A stretch of DNA of 13,839 nt from JANRKT01 sp033763355 (lineage in GTDB: Bacteria; Bacteroidota; Bacteroidia; Chitinophagales; Chitinophagaceae): assembly GCA_033763355.1 (NCBI GenBank), contig JANRKT010000309.1, positions 1 to 13,839 of the forward strand, given 5' to 3'. Both the position numbers and the translations under genes were made by a program. Numbering within the stretch: the stretch's first letter is position 1; every line of letters starts with the position of its first letter. The notes below the pieces were generated by a model. That model worked only from the letters and a program-made list of their open reading frames with translations. It did not search any database and was not told the DNA's origin. Positions 13,679 through 13,839 of this stretch are shown here, piece after piece.

Positions 13679-13839
13679 CTAAGAAATCCCTGCTGATAAT
13701 TTTTGATCTTCCCACTGTTTTCTGCCTACACCTTCAAACACATGCCTTTCGCTGTGGTAAGATGATCTTACCAATGGCCCGCTTTCTACATAATCAAATC
13801 CCAGGTCATAACCAATATCCCTTAATTCCGCAAATTCAT
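13679..13839 (-). CDS. lipA: Lipoyl synthase, C-terminal fragment
   Basis: The gene runs off the right edge; only its last 52 codons and the TAG stop (13679-13681) are in the window. The reading EFAELRDIGYDLGFDYVESGPLVRSSYHSERH is the conserved C-terminus of LipA, with SGPLVRSSYH as the diagnostic motif; its Ser is a ligand of the auxiliary iron-sulfur cluster in known structures. The radical-SAM CxxxCxxC core lies outside the window. The enzyme inserts two sulfurs into octanoyl groups to form lipoyl groups on E2 and GcvH proteins, including the E2 of the PDH complex to which PdhB belongs. About 20 residues follow the SSYH motif, a slightly extended tail. A terminator is found just downstream. 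Confidence 0.9.
   Translation of the reverse strand, partial: EFAELRDIGYDLGFDYVESGPLVRSSYHSERHVFEGVGRKQWEDQKLSAGIS

Overview
The window looks like chromosomal DNA of a Bacteroidota bacterium, most likely Chitinophagaceae or a near relative. The signs are promoter boxes of the Bacteroidota type (TAnnTTTG near -7), mostly no clear Shine-Dalgarno sequences, a DUF4846 lipoprotein, a long (506-residue) signal peptidase I, an NtrC-type regulator without its DNA-binding domain, and short intergenic repeats of a style I associate with these genomes. The family placement is inference. I see no RNA gene, insertion sequence, prophage or CRISPR array. The content is mostly housekeeping genes plus several exported or regulatory proteins.

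Left part (1-4822). A thiolase has a probable one-base frameshift at its extreme 3' end. After a repeat-containing spacer comes a PaiA-like GNAT acetyltransferase. Four leftward genes follow: an exported proteasome/HslV-like Ntn-hydrolase candidate, an exported protein of unknown function, a DoxX-family membrane protein and a DinB/YfiT-like metal-binding protein. A 297-bp spacer (2719-3015) is packed with inverted repeats and terminator-like hairpins.

Middle (4823-9041). A gene-free stretch ends in a good promoter for pdhB (pyruvate dehydrogenase E1 beta). A terminator follows, then a TonB-dependent outer-membrane receptor whose stop overlaps the stop of a convergent DUF4846 lipoprotein.

Right part (9042-13839). 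A response regulator with receiver and AAA+ domains but no HTH converges on a MerR-family regulator carrying a CarH/LitR-like B12-binding module. Signal peptidase I (lepB) and cytidine deaminase (cdd) follow, separated by a heptad repeat and a terminator that lies inside the longest possible cdd reading frame. The window ends in the C-terminus of lipoyl synthase (lipA) on the minus strand.

How they fit together. PdhB and LipA act in the same pathway, since the E2 partner of PDH needs lipoate, but they are not in one operon here. Thiolase works next to PDH in acetyl-CoA metabolism. LepB would process the signal peptides of the exported proteins seen here. Most genes look monocistronic, each with its own promoter box or terminator. 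The points most worth following are the exported Ntn-hydrolase candidate, the HTH-less sigma54-type regulator with an altered GAFTGA loop, and the possible B12/light-sensing MerR protein beside it.
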